DNA of 64,000 nt from Eubacterium sp. (GTDB lineage: Bacteria; Bacillota_A; Clostridia; Lachnospirales; Lachnospiraceae), in NCBI GenBank assembly GCA_017475785.1, contig JAFVEX010000051.1, positions 1 through 64,000 on the forward strand, written 5' to 3'. A program made the position numbers and the translations under genes. Position 1 is the first letter of the stretch. Every line of letters starts with the position of its first letter. The notes under the pieces were generated by a model. It saw only the letters and a program-made list of their open reading frames with translations. It was not told where the DNA came from and searched no databases. Shown here one piece after another: positions 34,904 through 43,658 of this stretch.

Positions 34904-35758
34904 TTACAGCAGATATTTCATGGTTTCCAGCAAGCTGATCAGGTGATATTTTACGATAAACGCCAGATCGCTGTACTCGGGATAATTGTTTTTCATAATT
35001 TTCAGGATCGGGAGAACGAACTCCTCTGTCTCCTGAATATATTCGACAAGGCGGTCACGGGTGAAGCTGCCTGCCATTGTGGAGACGTTGTTGCACCGGT
35101 CCAGCACCTTGACGACGCAGGCTTTTTTGTTCCGGGCGATCCGGGCGTAATAGTTACGCTTCGCTTCGTGTTTCGGCAGGCCGTCTGGATGAACAAACGT
35201 GACGCATGCGACGATTTCTTTTACCTCATCGCTGAATGGGAGTTCCTGAACGGTTACGCCGGTGTCCTCGACTACGTCATGCAGCAGGATTCCCGCGAGA
35301 ATCGCGTCGTCCCTGATCTGCAGGGCATGCGCATGGCAGGCCATCATCAGCGGATGAATAATATAAGCGATTCGCTCGGATGAGTAGCGTGTCTTTTTGC
35401 GGAACTGTCCCCGGTGCTGATCCCGCATGAACGAAAGCGCCTGATAGGTCTCTGTCAGGTGTTCGACAGCGGCGAAGGTTCTCACGCGCGTGTACATGTT
35501 TTCTTCGTGGAACAGACGTCCGCGGAATGTGAAAGGAATCCCTTCCGGCTGCTCACTTCCCTCCAGGAGCAGGACGGGATGAATCTTTAAGATTTCCGCG
35601 AGGCGAATGATGTGCTCCAGCTCGGGCAGATTGCGCCCGTTTTCCCATTTGCTGACGGTCTGCGAGGATACGCTGAGCTCCTCGCTCAGCTGTCTCTGTG
35701 TCATGCCGAGATTCGCCCGGCCGTCTGCGATACGCTTGCCAAGTCCCTGTAAATCCAT
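34904..35758 (-). CDS. XRE-type HTH fused to an HD (RelA/SpoT hydrolase-like) domain
   Basis: 284 residues. Residues 1-70 are an XRE helix-turn-helix (IADGRANLGMTQRQLSEELS, SKWENGRNLPELEHIIRLAE). Residues 110-284 are an HD domain close to the hydrolase half of RelA/SpoT proteins: YIIHPLMMACHAHALQ, ILAGILLHDVVEDTG and VKVLDRCNNVSTMAG, which correspond to the metal and substrate sites. A (p)ppGpp or related nucleotide hydrolase that also binds DNA is the best guess. The start at 35758 (MDLQGLGKRI) follows GGGGG. A TTG start 12 codons upstream is not favoured. Confidence 0.8.
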   Translation of the reverse strand: MDLQGLGKRIADGRANLGMTQRQLSEELSVSSQTVSKWENGRNLPELEHIIRLAEILKIHPVLLLEGSEQPEGIPFTFRGRLFHEENMYTRVRTFAAVEHLTETYQALSFMRDQHRGQFRKKTRYSSERIAYIIHPLMMACHAHALQIRDDAILAGILLHDVVEDTGVTVQELPFSDEVKEIVACVTFVHPDGLPKHEAKRNYYARIARNKKACVVKVLDRCNNVSTMAGSFTRDRLVEYIQETEEFVLPILKIMKNNYPEYSDLAFIVKYHLISLLETMKYLL

Positions 35759-35860
35759 CGTTATGCCCCCAAAGCTGTCCTGACTTGCCAACAATCCTTC
35801 TCACTTTTTATTATAACGCATTCATAATGTTTCTGCACCGAAAGATTTCTTTTACGGTTC

Positions 35861-35889
35861 TTGCAAACAGGCCGGGAATCCTCTATAAT
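35861..35889 (+). promoter_or_regulatory. Strong sigma-A promoter of the rubredoxin gene
   Basis: TTGCAA (35861-35866), 17 bp, TATAAT (35884-35889). Confidence 0.75.
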
Positions 35890-35935
35890 CCGTTGTATCA
35901 GTAATTTTTTCAAAAATTGATAGGATGTGCAAGCT

Positions 35936-36097
35936 ATGAAGAAATACGAATGTGATCCCTGTGGGTATGTCTACGATCCGGCAGTCGGCGATCCTGACAA
36001 TGACATCGCGGCAGGAACTGCGTTTGAGGATCTTCCTGAGGACTGGGTATGTCCGATCTGCGGCGCGGGCAAGGATGAGTTCAAAGAGGCTGAGTAA
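35936..36097 (+). CDS. Rubredoxin
   Basis: 53 residues, the usual rubredoxin size, with the two Cys knuckles [10 protein letters not shown] and [11 protein letters not shown] that bind one iron. It also has the typical [20 protein letters not shown] stretch between them. It carries single electrons in the cytoplasm, often for oxygen and peroxide defence. The ribosome site is modest (AGGATG, 11 bp upstream), but the promoter is excellent. Confidence 0.95.
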   Translation: MKKYECDPCGYVYDPAVGDPDNDIAAGTAFEDLPEDWVCPICGAGKDEFKEAE

Positions 36098-36171
36098 GAT
36101 TTTTATTCTGGAAAAAGGAACTGTTCGCGGTCAAATAACTGCGGCAGTTCGTTTTTTGTAAGGTGTCTTTT

Positions 36172-37842
36172 ATGAAGAAACGCAATATCCTGAGCAGCAA
36201 AACATTTCTTTATCTGACCGAATTTTTCGCAGGCATGTCTGTGATGGCCGTCGAGCTGGGAGCCAGCCGTCTGCTGGCGCCGTACTTCAGTTCTTCCCAG
36301 ATCGTGTGGACGATCATCATCGGGACAATCATGATCGCGATGGCGCTCGGCAACATCTACGGCGGGCGCGCGGCCGACAAAAATCCGGATCCTGACCGGC
36401 TTTACCGGCGTATCCTGATCGCCGCGGTCTGGATCGCCGCGATCCCGGTTCTCGGAAAATATGTGATTTTGGGAATTTCCGGACTGCTGATTATCACAAT
36501 CAGCACAAATCTGCTGATCTGGGCGGCACTGTTCGCCTGCCTGGTGATTTTTGTATTTCCGCTGTTTCTGCTGGGAACGGTGACGCCGTCACTGATCAAA
36601 TATTCGGTGGATTCGCTGGAAAACAGCGGGAGCATCGCCGGCCGGCTGGGAGCGTTCAACACGATCGGCAGCATCATCGGCACATTTGTTCCGACATTTG
36701 TGACAATTCCTGCAGTCGGCACGTCGGTGACGTTCCTGATTTTCTCCGGGATTCTGCTGGTGCTGGGCATCGTGTACTTCCTGAGTCCTGCGGCCAAAGA
36801 TGAGTCCGGCGGGCGGAGCGGAGGGAACACACTCCCTTCCGGCAAGCCGGTGAGAGGCCGGCGCCTGCTGGCTGTCTCCTTGACCGCTTTCCTCCTGTGC
36901 TCAGTATTCGGCCACAGCGACAGCTTTGCCTTCTGGGAAGATGATCTGACCTACGAGGGTGAGTCCGTGTACAATTATCTGCAGGTCAAAGAGGATGACC
37001 GCTCCGTCGCGCTCTCGACAAACGTTCTGTTTGGCGTACAGTCAATTCTGATCAAAAACGGCGCGCTGACGGGCATGTACTATGATTACGCAATGGCGTC
37101 GCTCTATATGGCAGATGTGCAGAAAAAGGAGCCGTTCCGGATTCTTGTCCTCGGAAACGGAACCGGGACGTTTGCGACGCAGTGCGGGCGCTATTTTGAC
37201 AATCTGGAAATTGAGGGCGTGGAAATTGACGGGAAAATCATTGATCTGGCAGACAGATATTTTGAGCAGACCTCCGATATTACCGTCACAGAATACGACG
37301 GCCGCGCCTACCTGAACGCGGTAAATCAGAAATATGACGTGATTATGGTCGATGCCTTCCGGGATATTACGATTCCGTTCCAGATGTCCTCCGTGGAATT
37401 TTTTGCCGAGGTGCGGGATCATCTGACGGACGACGGCGTGATGGTGGTGAATCTGAATATGCGCGGGGACGAACCCGGCGACATCAATCATTACCTGGCG
37501 GATACAATCTCCAGCGTGTTTGAAGAGGTGTATACGGCCGATGTGCCAAATACCACGAACCGCGAGCTGTTCGCTTCAAATCGTGTACAGATCGAAGGGG
37601 CGCCGGAAATCTCCATTGCGGACGCGCTGAGAGAGGGGATCGCGGCAGAGAAAAACGAGGATCTGCGGGCGCTGATGCAGACGATCGCGGACACGCTGGT
37701 GCCATATGAGGCAGGCAGTCTGGTCATGACGGACGACAAGGCTCCCGTGGAAATGCTGGGGATCCGGCAGATCGATCTGATCATCCAGGATGAGATCGGG
37801 TATTATAAGGAGCAAATCAAGAGCGGGAACTTTTCTTTTTGA
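36172..37842 (+). CDS. Membrane-fused spermidine synthase-like protein
   Basis: 556 residues. The N-terminal half has six to eight helices (EFFAGMSVMAVELGASRLLAP begins the first) as in the fused MFS/spermidine synthase family. The C-terminal half (about 275-530) is a Rossmann methyltransferase fold of polyamine synthases with ILVLGNGTGTFATQCGRYF, EIDGKIIDLADRYF, EYDGRAYLNAVNQKYDVIMV and DAFRDITIPFQMSSVEFF. Loss of some aminopropyltransferase residues is common in this fused group, so the product is uncertain. The ATG at 36172 follows AAGGTG, which also contains an in-frame GTG at 36163. Confidence 0.8.
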   Translation: MKKRNILSSKTFLYLTEFFAGMSVMAVELGASRLLAPYFSSSQIVWTIIIGTIMIAMALGNIYGGRAADKNPDPDRLYRRILIAAVWIAAIPVLGKYVILGISGLLIITISTNLLIWAALFACLVIFVFPLFLLGTVTPSLIKYSVDSLENSGSIAGRLGAFNTIGSIIGTFVPTFVTIPAVGTSVTFLIFSGILLVLGIVYFLSPAAKDESGGRSGGNTLPSGKPVRGRRLLAVSLTAFLLCSVFGHSDSFAFWEDDLTYEGESVYNYLQVKEDDRSVALSTNVLFGVQSILIKNGALTGMYYDYAMASLYMADVQKKEPFRILVLGNGTGTFATQCGRYFDNLEIEGVEIDGKIIDLADRYFEQTSDITVTEYDGRAYLNAVNQKYDVIMVDAFRDITIPFQMSSVEFFAEVRDHLTDDGVMVVNLNMRGDEPGDINHYLADTISSVFEEVYTADVPNTTNRELFASNRVQIEGAPEISIADALREGIAAEKNEDLRALMQTIADTLVPYEAGSLVMTDDKAPVEMLGIRQIDLIIQDEIGYYKEQIKSGNFSF

Positions 37843-37902
37843 TCCCCAGGGGGATATAAACAACGACAGCGACTTTAGAAGTGTCTTTTTATTTTTTTCA
37901 TT

Positions 37903-37938
37903 CAGGGCCTCTGCAGAATATGATCTGCAGGGGCTCTG
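37903..37938. other. 14-bp hairpin downstream of the spermidine synthase gene
   Basis: CAGGGCCTCTGCAG (37903-37916) pairs with CTGCAGGGGCTCTG (37925-37938) with two G-U pairs and an 8-nt loop. A T-run precedes rather than follows it, so it is not a classical plus-strand terminator. Confidence 0.5.
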
Positions 37939-37959
37939 ATCAGTCTTGCTGCCTGGTGA

Positions 37960-38172
37960 AGGAAGCAATATAAATACCGCCGTGCAGGCGTGGCTGAGTA
38001 CTGGATTATTGATCCCCGAAACAAAAGCGTGCTGGTTTTCGCGTTTGAAAAGGATCTGTCGCCAAAGGAATACCCGTTTACAGCAAGAATACCAGTGGGT
38101 GTGTCCGGAGGCGTGTGTGTGATTGATTTTGAAAAAATATACGACAGGGTCAGGGAATACTACAAAGTATAA
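37960..38172 (+). pseudogene. C-terminal remnant of a Uma2/DUF820-type nuclease
   Basis: Seventy codons read from just after an in-frame stop at 37957: YKYRRAGVAEYWIIDPRNKS then VLVFAFEKDL and a final YDRVREYYKV. The stretch RAGVAEYWIIDP is the conserved end of Uma2-family proteins, whose core has a PD-(D/E)XK-like fold. The N-terminal two thirds are missing. An open frame begins at GTG 37990, but no ribosome site supports expression. Confidence 0.7.
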
Positions 38173-38249
38173 TTTTTGCGGGAGTGTAGTTCAAAACCAC
38201 AGGATCTTGCTGACTTGAGAGAAGAAAGGGAATTTTTCTCAAAGGAACC

Positions 38250-38296
38250 TTGACAAAAGAGAAAATACATGATAAATATTAGTTTAAGCAAACTAA
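38250..38296 (+). promoter_or_regulatory. Promoter and palindromic operator of the DUF2325 operon
   Basis: TTGACA (38250-38255), 17 bp and TAAATA (38273-38278). Overlapping the start point is TTAGTTT-AAGC-AAACTAA (38279-38296), a 7-bp perfect dyad. This layout resembles DtxR/IdeR-family operators (TTAGGTTAGCCTAACCTAA in corynebacteria), so metal-dependent repression is suggested. Confidence 0.6.
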
Positions 38297-38342
38297 CTTT
38301 GCGGCATGTACATTTTCTCTGCATTGTGTAAAGGGGTTATTT

Positions 38343-38621
38343 ATGAGCGTCGTCATCATAGGCGGAAATGAATGCATGGAGCGGAAATACACGGAGCTCT
38401 GCAGGCGTCACGGCTACAAGGCGAAGGTCTTCTGCAAGCCGGCAGGAGACATGAAAAACCGCATCGGGCGGCCGGATCTGCTGATTCTGTTTACGCACAC
38501 AGTATCGCACAAAATGGTACAGTGCGCGCTGACGAATATCGACGAGAAGACGCGGGTCGTCCGCTCCCATAAGAGTTCTATCGCTTCTCTGAAAGATATT
38601 CTTGAGGAAAAAGCTGTCTGA
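38343..38621 (+). CDS. DUF2325 domain protein
   Basis: 92 residues, cytoplasmic. The family core is clear: MSVVIIGGNECMERKYTELC, DLLILFTHTVSHKMVQCA and VVRSHKSSIASLKDIL. Its biochemical role is not established. In clostridia DUF2325 genes commonly stand next to DUF3793 and flavodoxin genes, as here, and an iron-related role is usually supposed. AAAGGGG precedes the ATG. The promoter at 38250 carries a palindromic operator. Confidence 0.82.
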   Translation: MSVVIIGGNECMERKYTELCRRHGYKAKVFCKPAGDMKNRIGRPDLLILFTHTVSHKMVQCALTNIDEKTRVVRSHKSSIASLKDILEEKAV

Positions 38622-38707
38622 AGCTGCCGCCAAATCCGCTTCACCGCGGCTTTTACCTGCCGCGTTCGCGCAAATCAGATACTGCCAGGAAAGGAGTGTA
38701 CAGTCCA

Positions 38708-39334
38708 ATGCCGGATCAACTGATCATCGAGCACTGCTCGCCTACGCTTGCCGGGCTGAAGACAGGAAATCTGTTTTCGGTCAGGATCAAGGGGAAGGAA
38801 AACAGCTACCGCGAGATCCGCTCGCTGAACAAAATATTGACAAAGTACGGACTGCGCGCGATTCCTGTGCGCTGCACAGAGGAGTTTGCTCTGATCTATC
38901 TGTACCGGCCGGAGTTCCTCTCCCGCGACTTAAGCGACCCGGAGGCTGTGGAAATTCTCGAGCAGATGGGCTACGCCTCCGGCCGGCCGGAGCAGTGCAT
39001 CGTAAAGCTTGTCCGGCGTCTGCAGGAAAGCGGCGCGTTTCCGCATGAGATCGGCCTGTTCCTCGGCTATCCCCCGACCGACGTGAAAGGGTTTATGACC
39101 AGTCCGACACAAGGAGTGAAATGCACAGGCTTCTGGAAGGTATACGGCGATCTGGACGCGGCTCTGCGCACGTTCTCAAGATACCGGAAGTGCACAGAAG
39201 CATATCGGAAGGAGATCGGAAGAGGGAAATCGCTGGAGCAGCTGATAGTCAGAATACCGGCCTGTCCGCGGACCGCTGATGAGAGCGGGGCGGGGCAGAA
39301 TTCCCGCAGGATACCGGACAAAATCGCATCATGA
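38708..39334 (+). CDS. DUF3793 family protein
   Basis: 208 residues, soluble. Family-type segments include IIEHCSPTLAGLKTGNLFSV, RAIPVRCTEEFALIYLYRP, EIGLFLGYPPTDVKGFM and KCTGFWKVYGDLDAALRTFS. Function unknown. The family is typical of anaerobic Firmicutes and travels with DUF2325 and flavodoxin. The ATG at 38708 stands about 12 bp after AAAGGAG, while an in-frame GTG at 38696 is too close to it. It is the middle gene of the operon. Confidence 0.8.
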   Translation: MPDQLIIEHCSPTLAGLKTGNLFSVRIKGKENSYREIRSLNKILTKYGLRAIPVRCTEEFALIYLYRPEFLSRDLSDPEAVEILEQMGYASGRPEQCIVKLVRRLQESGAFPHEIGLFLGYPPTDVKGFMTSPTQGVKCTGFWKVYGDLDAALRTFSRYRKCTEAYRKEIGRGKSLEQLIVRIPACPRTADESGAGQNSRRIPDKIAS

Positions 39335-39365
39335 AATCATTTAGTTGAAAGGAAGGTTCAGAAAC

Positions 39366-39788
39366 ATGAGCAAAGTAGCAGTCGTCTTTTGGAGCGGATC
39401 AGGAAATACGCAGGCAATGGCTGACGCAGTGGCGGCAGGCGCGTCTGGCAAGGGAGCGGAGGTCAGTGTATTTGGCCCGGCAGATTTCTCTGCGGATATG
39501 GTTTCCCAGTTCAGCGCGATCGCGTTCGGATGCCCCGCGATGGGCGCCGAGGTTCTGGAGGAGTCCGAGTTTGATCCGATGTTTACTGCCGTAGAAGGAT
39601 CTCTGATGGGCAAAAAAGTTGGCCTGTTCGGTTCCTACGGCTGGGGCGACGGCCAGTGGATGCGTGACTGGGAGGAGCGCACCAAAGCAGCCGGCGCCAT
39701 GCTGATCGCCGACGGCGTGATGGCAAACGAGGCACCGGATGATGCGGCGCTGGCTGAGTGCAATGCGCTTGGCGCGGCACTGGCTTAA
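39366..39788 (+). CDS. Flavodoxin
   Basis: 140 residues, the short-chain length. The FMN phosphate loop is SGSGNTQAMADAV, with aromatic flavin-stacking loops FGCPAMGAEVLEESEFDP and GSYGWGDGQWMRDWEE. It replaces ferredoxin as an electron carrier when iron is scarce, which fits the palindromic operator before the operon and the feo genes elsewhere in the window. AAAGGAAGG precedes the start at 39366. Confidence 0.93.
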   Translation: MSKVAVVFWSGSGNTQAMADAVAAGASGKGAEVSVFGPADFSADMVSQFSAIAFGCPAMGAEVLEESEFDPMFTAVEGSLMGKKVGLFGSYGWGDGQWMRDWEERTKAAGAMLIADGVMANEAPDDAALAECNALGAALA

Positions 39789-39894
39789 GAGCGGCCGCGC
39801 AGTAACTGTAAAGCAATCACGGGCAGCCATGAGGCAGCCTTTCATAAACCCACAAAGGAAAACCCACCTTATTACTTCCTAATATTCATCCCGG

Positions 39895-39937
39895 AACAGC
39901 AGCGGAGCGCATACAGAAGATGCCTCCGCTGCTGTTT
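39895..39937 (+). terminator. Hairpin terminator after the flavodoxin operon
   Basis: AACAGCAGCGGAG (39895-39907) pairs with CTCCGCTGCTGTT (39924-39936), loop 16 nt, followed by a short T-run. Only this hairpin and the following promoter region were seen in 39789-40223. Confidence 0.6.
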
Positions 39938-40054
39938 CCTGTCATATACTTTTGTGGCATTATGATGCTGTTTGCTCAGAATGCTGCAAAGAAAAATCAT
40001 GCGATTCATCCGCCGGTTATGGGGTTCAATATCCGAAGCAGGGTGATTTTCTTG

Positions 40055-40140
40055 TTGACAGCAAGATAAAAAAGTATAAAATGTTAGTAAAACTATAAAA
40101 AGGTATAAAGTCAATCTGATACTATAAAAATATATAAAGG
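40055..40140 (+). promoter_or_regulatory. Promoter region of the AAA ATPase with TATAAA repeats
   Basis: TTGACA at 40055-40060 is followed by five TATAAA-type elements at 40074, 40093, 40103, 40122 and 40132. The octamer TATAAAGT at 40104-40111 recurs as a perfect inverted repeat after the gene (41307-41328). The repeats could be binding sites for an unknown regulator or alternative -10 boxes. Confidence 0.4.
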
Positions 40141-40223
40141 ATGCTTTGACATGCATCCAGAACCGGTAAAGAATCGTATCGTGATGACGGCTGTATGCGT
40201 TTTAGGAGGAAGGACTATTTCAA

Positions 40224-41294
40224 ATGCAGAATCCATTTACCACAACATTCAGTAAAATGCCGGATCAAACCTATATTCTTACAGAGGAGCCAGCAGAAAT
40301 CATCGACAATTTCAGTTACGAAAAGCCGGCGGAGTCGGTTTATAAAATTACCGGTGTGCGCGGATCCGGAAAGACGGTGACGCTTGCAAAAGTCGAGGAA
40401 GCTTATACGTCTGAAGAAAACAGGAAAGCAGGATGGCTTGTGTACAGATTGTCTCCCTCCAGAGATTTGCTCCGTCAGTTTGCGGCTATGTTATATAAAG
40501 AAGATTTCATAAAGAAAAATGAGCAGAGCAGGAGCATTTCTGTTAATGCCAGTGTATTTGGAACCGGAGGAGAATTTGGCGTTTCAAAAACATCGCGGAA
40601 TGAGATGTTTGACATCGGAGTCGAAATAGAGGCTATGATTTTGGCTGCCAGAGATAACGGGAAGAAGATTTTAATAGGGATCGATGAGATTTCAAAAAAT
40701 GAAGACATGATTGCGTTTGCTTCTGAATTCGGGAAATGGCTGCGGGCGGATTATCCCGTCTACATGGTCTGTACTGGACTTTATGAAAATATCCATGAAC
40801 TGAGCAATGTAAAAAACCTGACATTTTTCCGGCGGGCATCTACGATTAAAACCCGTCCGTTGAATGTTGTACGAATGTCGGAAATGTACAGAACGAAGCT
40901 CAGCATATCCGGGAACGAAGCCAGAAATATGGCAGAGATGACAAAGGGGTATGCATACGCATTTCAAATGCTGGGAATCCTCTGTTTCCGCAGGCGTGAG
41001 AATGAAACAATGGAGGATATCCTGGCAGCGTTTCGAACAGAACTATTTGCGTATTCTTATGAAAAAATATGGGAAGAACTGTCCCGGGAAGACCGCCGGC
41101 TTGTTCGTCTGCTTACAGACAAAGATGAATACAAGCGGGAGGAACTTCTGACTGGTCTTGGAGAAAAGGCGGGATCTTACTCGGTCTATCGGGACCGGCT
41201 TCTGAAGCGCGGTGTGATCACAGCCAGGCAGGGCTATATTTCTCTTGCGCTTCCGTGCTTCGGTGAGTATGTGAAAGAATATGGTCAGGAGTAA
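40224..41294 (+). CDS. AAA ATPase (archaeal-ATPase-like STAND family) of unknown target
   Basis: 356 residues. P-loop GVRGSGKTVTLAK near residue 47, Walker B KKILIGIDEISKN near 153, sensor region VYMVCTGLYENIHE, and a C-terminal winged-helix segment (LVRLLTDKDEYKREELLTGL then YSVYRDRLLKRGVI). Such proteins often guard or sense other molecules, but no partner gene is adjacent. No membrane helix was seen. AGGAGGAAGG precedes the ATG. The promoter and tail regions carry TATAAAGT sites. Confidence 0.75.
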   Translation: MQNPFTTTFSKMPDQTYILTEEPAEIIDNFSYEKPAESVYKITGVRGSGKTVTLAKVEEAYTSEENRKAGWLVYRLSPSRDLLRQFAAMLYKEDFIKKNEQSRSISVNASVFGTGGEFGVSKTSRNEMFDIGVEIEAMILAARDNGKKILIGIDEISKNEDMIAFASEFGKWLRADYPVYMVCTGLYENIHELSNVKNLTFFRRASTIKTRPLNVVRMSEMYRTKLSISGNEARNMAEMTKGYAYAFQMLGILCFRRRENETMEDILAAFRTELFAYSYEKIWEELSREDRRLVRLLTDKDEYKREELLTGLGEKAGSYSVYRDRLLKRGVITARQGYISLALPCFGEYVKEYGQE

Positions 41295-41306
41295 TAAGCG
41301 TGAATA

Positions 41307-41328
41307 TATAAAGTGATTTGACTTTATA
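41307..41328. promoter_or_regulatory. Palindrome TATAAAGT-N6-ACTTTATA
   Basis: A perfect 8-bp inverted repeat 12 bp after the ATPase stop. The same octamer occurs once in the ATPase promoter region. Confidence 0.5.
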
Positions 41329-41464
41329 GTGTTTCTTGCTAAAATGGAGATACATGGTTTTTGAAACATAGTCGGCACATTCTCGTGACTTCAGCCATGA
41401 GTCGTCCGGCAAAAATACACTGTTCGCGTCTGTATCGGCGCGGAACAGAGGAATGAGGGAGAAC

Positions 41465-43462
41465 ATGAACAGAAGAACTGGTCCATATTACATGACAACG
41501 GCGATTGCCTACGCGTCGGGCAAGCCGCACATCGGAAACACATACGAGATCGTGCTGGCGGACGCGATTGCGCGCTACAGAAGACAGCAGGGATATGACG
41601 TCTTTTTCCAGACGGGAACGGACGAACACGGCATAAAAATTGAGAATAAGGCAAATGAGGCAGGCGTCACGCCGAAGGAATATGTCGATAACGTCGCGGC
41701 CGAAATTAAGCGGATCTGGGATCTGATGAATACTTCTTACGATAAATTCATCCGCACGACGGATGATGATCATGAGAAGCAGGTGGCGAAGATGTTTACC
41801 AAAATGTACGAGCAGGGAGACATTTACAAGGACACGTACGAGGGCTGGTACTGCACGCCCTGCGAGTCCTTCTGGACGGAGTCACAGCTGGTGGACGGCA
41901 AGTGTCCGGATTGCGGCCGCCCGGTCACCAAGGAAAAAGAAGAGAGCTATTTCTTCCGCATGAGTAAATATGCGGATCGCCTGATCGAGCACATCAACAC
42001 ACATCCGGAATTCATTCAGCCGGTCTCCAGGAAGAATGAGATGATGAACAACTTCCTGCTGCCGGGTCTGAAGGATCTCTGCGTGTCAAGAAGCACGATC
42101 AAGTGGGGCATTCCCGTCGAATTTGACAAAAACAACGTCATCTATGTCTGGCTCGACGCGCTGACGAACTACATCACCGGCATCGGATACGATGCGGAAG
42201 GAAACAGCACAGATCAGTATAAAAAACTATGGCCGGCGGATCTGCATCTGATCGGCAAGGATATCATCCGCTTCCACACGATTTACTGGCCGATCTTCCT
42301 GATGTCACTGGGCGAGCCGCTTCCGAAGCAGGTGTTCGGCCATCCGTGGCTGCTGCGCGCGGACGACAAGATGAGCAAATCCCGCGGCAACGTGATTTAC
42401 GCGGACGATCTGGTCGATCTGTTCGGCGTGGACGCGGTGCGTTATTTCGTGCTGCACGAGATGCCGTTTGAAAACGACGGCGTGATCAGCTGGGAGCTGA
42501 TGGTGGAGCGGACGAATTCTGACCTGGCCAATACGCTGGGCAACCTCGTCAACCGCACGATCGCGATGACAAATAAGTACTTCGGCGGCGTGGTGAGAGA
42601 CGCGGGCGTGGCTGAGCCGGTCGATGACGACCTGAAGGCGAAGGTAACCGGCACGGCAGCGGTTGTGGACGCGAAGATGGATGATCTCCGCATCGCGGAC
42701 GCGCTGACGGAAATCTTCGCGCTGTTCAAGCGCTGCAACAAGTATATTGATGAGACCGAGCCGTGGATTCTCGCGAAGGATGAGGCAAAGCAGGATCGTC
42801 TTGCGACGGTGCTCTACAACCTGGTTGAGAGCATCACGATCGGCGCGTCCCTTCTGCAGGCGTACATGCCGGAGACAGCTGACCGTATCTTTGCGCAGCT
42901 GAACACAGAGATCCGCCCGTTCGAGCAGCTGGATCAGTTCGGCCTGTATCCGTCTGGCAATCATGTGACGGAGAAGCCGGAGATCCTGTTTGCGCGCATG
43001 GATGTGAAGGAAGTCATGGAGAAGGTGGCTGCCATCGAGGCCGCGCAGGCAGCGGCCGCAGGCACTCCGGCTGAGGGCGGCGCGGCGGAAGATTCCGATA
43101 AAGACGCTCCGGCGGACGTCCATCTGGAGCTGAAAGAAGAGATCACATACGACGACTTCGCGAAGCTGCAGTTTGTCGTCGGTGAAGTTGTTTCCTGCGA
43201 GGAAGTCAAGAAATCCAAAAAATTGCTGCTCTTCCAGGTGAAAGTCGGCGATCAGACGAGACAGATCGTCTCCGGCATCAAGAAGTGGTACAAGCCGGAA
43301 GATCTCGTCGGGAAAAAGGTCATGGTTCTCGTGAATCTCAAGCCCGCGAAGCTGGCGGGACTGATGTCCGAGGGCATGCTGCTCTCCGCAGAAGATCCGA
43401 ACGGAAACGTGCGCCTTGTGCATCCATCGGATGAGATGCCGGCAGGATCGGAGATCTGCTGA
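41465..43462 (+). CDS. metG: Methionyl-tRNA synthetase
   Basis: 665 residues, class I. HIGH-like KPHIGNTYEI, zinc knuckle CTPCESFWTES and CPDCGRPV, KMSKSRGN, and a C-terminal EMAP-like tRNA-binding domain (DFAKLQFVVGEVVSCEEVKK to SEGMLLSAEDP). A low-complexity Ala/Gly/Asp linker (near 530-555) joins the two. It charges tRNA-Met. ATG 41465 follows GAGGGAG, and a weaker ATG lies 4 codons upstream. Confidence 0.96.
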   Translation: MNRRTGPYYMTTAIAYASGKPHIGNTYEIVLADAIARYRRQQGYDVFFQTGTDEHGIKIENKANEAGVTPKEYVDNVAAEIKRIWDLMNTSYDKFIRTTDDDHEKQVAKMFTKMYEQGDIYKDTYEGWYCTPCESFWTESQLVDGKCPDCGRPVTKEKEESYFFRMSKYADRLIEHINTHPEFIQPVSRKNEMMNNFLLPGLKDLCVSRSTIKWGIPVEFDKNNVIYVWLDALTNYITGIGYDAEGNSTDQYKKLWPADLHLIGKDIIRFHTIYWPIFLMSLGEPLPKQVFGHPWLLRADDKMSKSRGNVIYADDLVDLFGVDAVRYFVLHEMPFENDGVISWELMVERTNSDLANTLGNLVNRTIAMTNKYFGGVVRDAGVAEPVDDDLKAKVTGTAAVVDAKMDDLRIADALTEIFALFKRCNKYIDETEPWILAKDEAKQDRLATVLYNLVESITIGASLLQAYMPETADRIFAQLNTEIRPFEQLDQFGLYPSGNHVTEKPEILFARMDVKEVMEKVAAIEAAQAAAAGTPAEGGAAEDSDKDAPADVHLELKEEITYDDFAKLQFVVGEVVSCEEVKKSKKLLLFQVKVGDQTRQIVSGIKKWYKPEDLVGKKVMVLVNLKPAKLAGLMSEGMLLSAEDPNGNVRLVHPSDEMPAGSEIC

Positions 43463-43475
43463 GAGAGGAGTCTGT

Positions 43476-43639
43476 ATTGTCATATTAAGCAAAGTAATCT
43501 CGGGGGAAGATTTGCGGCAAATAGAAGCCCACACCTTTTTTGAAGATATGATGAAATGTGTGGTGGAATTGATCGGGAATTGATTGCGGTTAACGCGGAT
43601 CTTCACTCAGATCAAGAACAGCAAAACAAACCAGTTTAA
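43476..43639 (+). pseudogene. Frameshifted DUF5674 remnant
   Basis: One frame gives VILSKVISGEDLRQIEAHTF followed by FEDMMKCVVE and then a stop. A +1 change near 43564 opens GIDRELIAVNADLHSDQEQQ, the next conserved part of DUF5674 proteins. A single base loss in a GTGGTGGAT-like sequence explains the break. The gene also stops early, and its first codon appears to be ATT behind GAGAGGAG. It is decayed. Confidence 0.55.
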
Positions 43640-43658
43640 AGATTACGCCCAGTATGAC

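Noticed and set aside
37903..37938. Terminator for the spermidine synthase-like gene
   Set aside because: The T-run is upstream of the hairpin, not downstream, for plus-strand transcription.
41563..43606. Long minus-strand frames under metG
   Set aside because: They mirror the codon bias of the synthetase gene and match no family.
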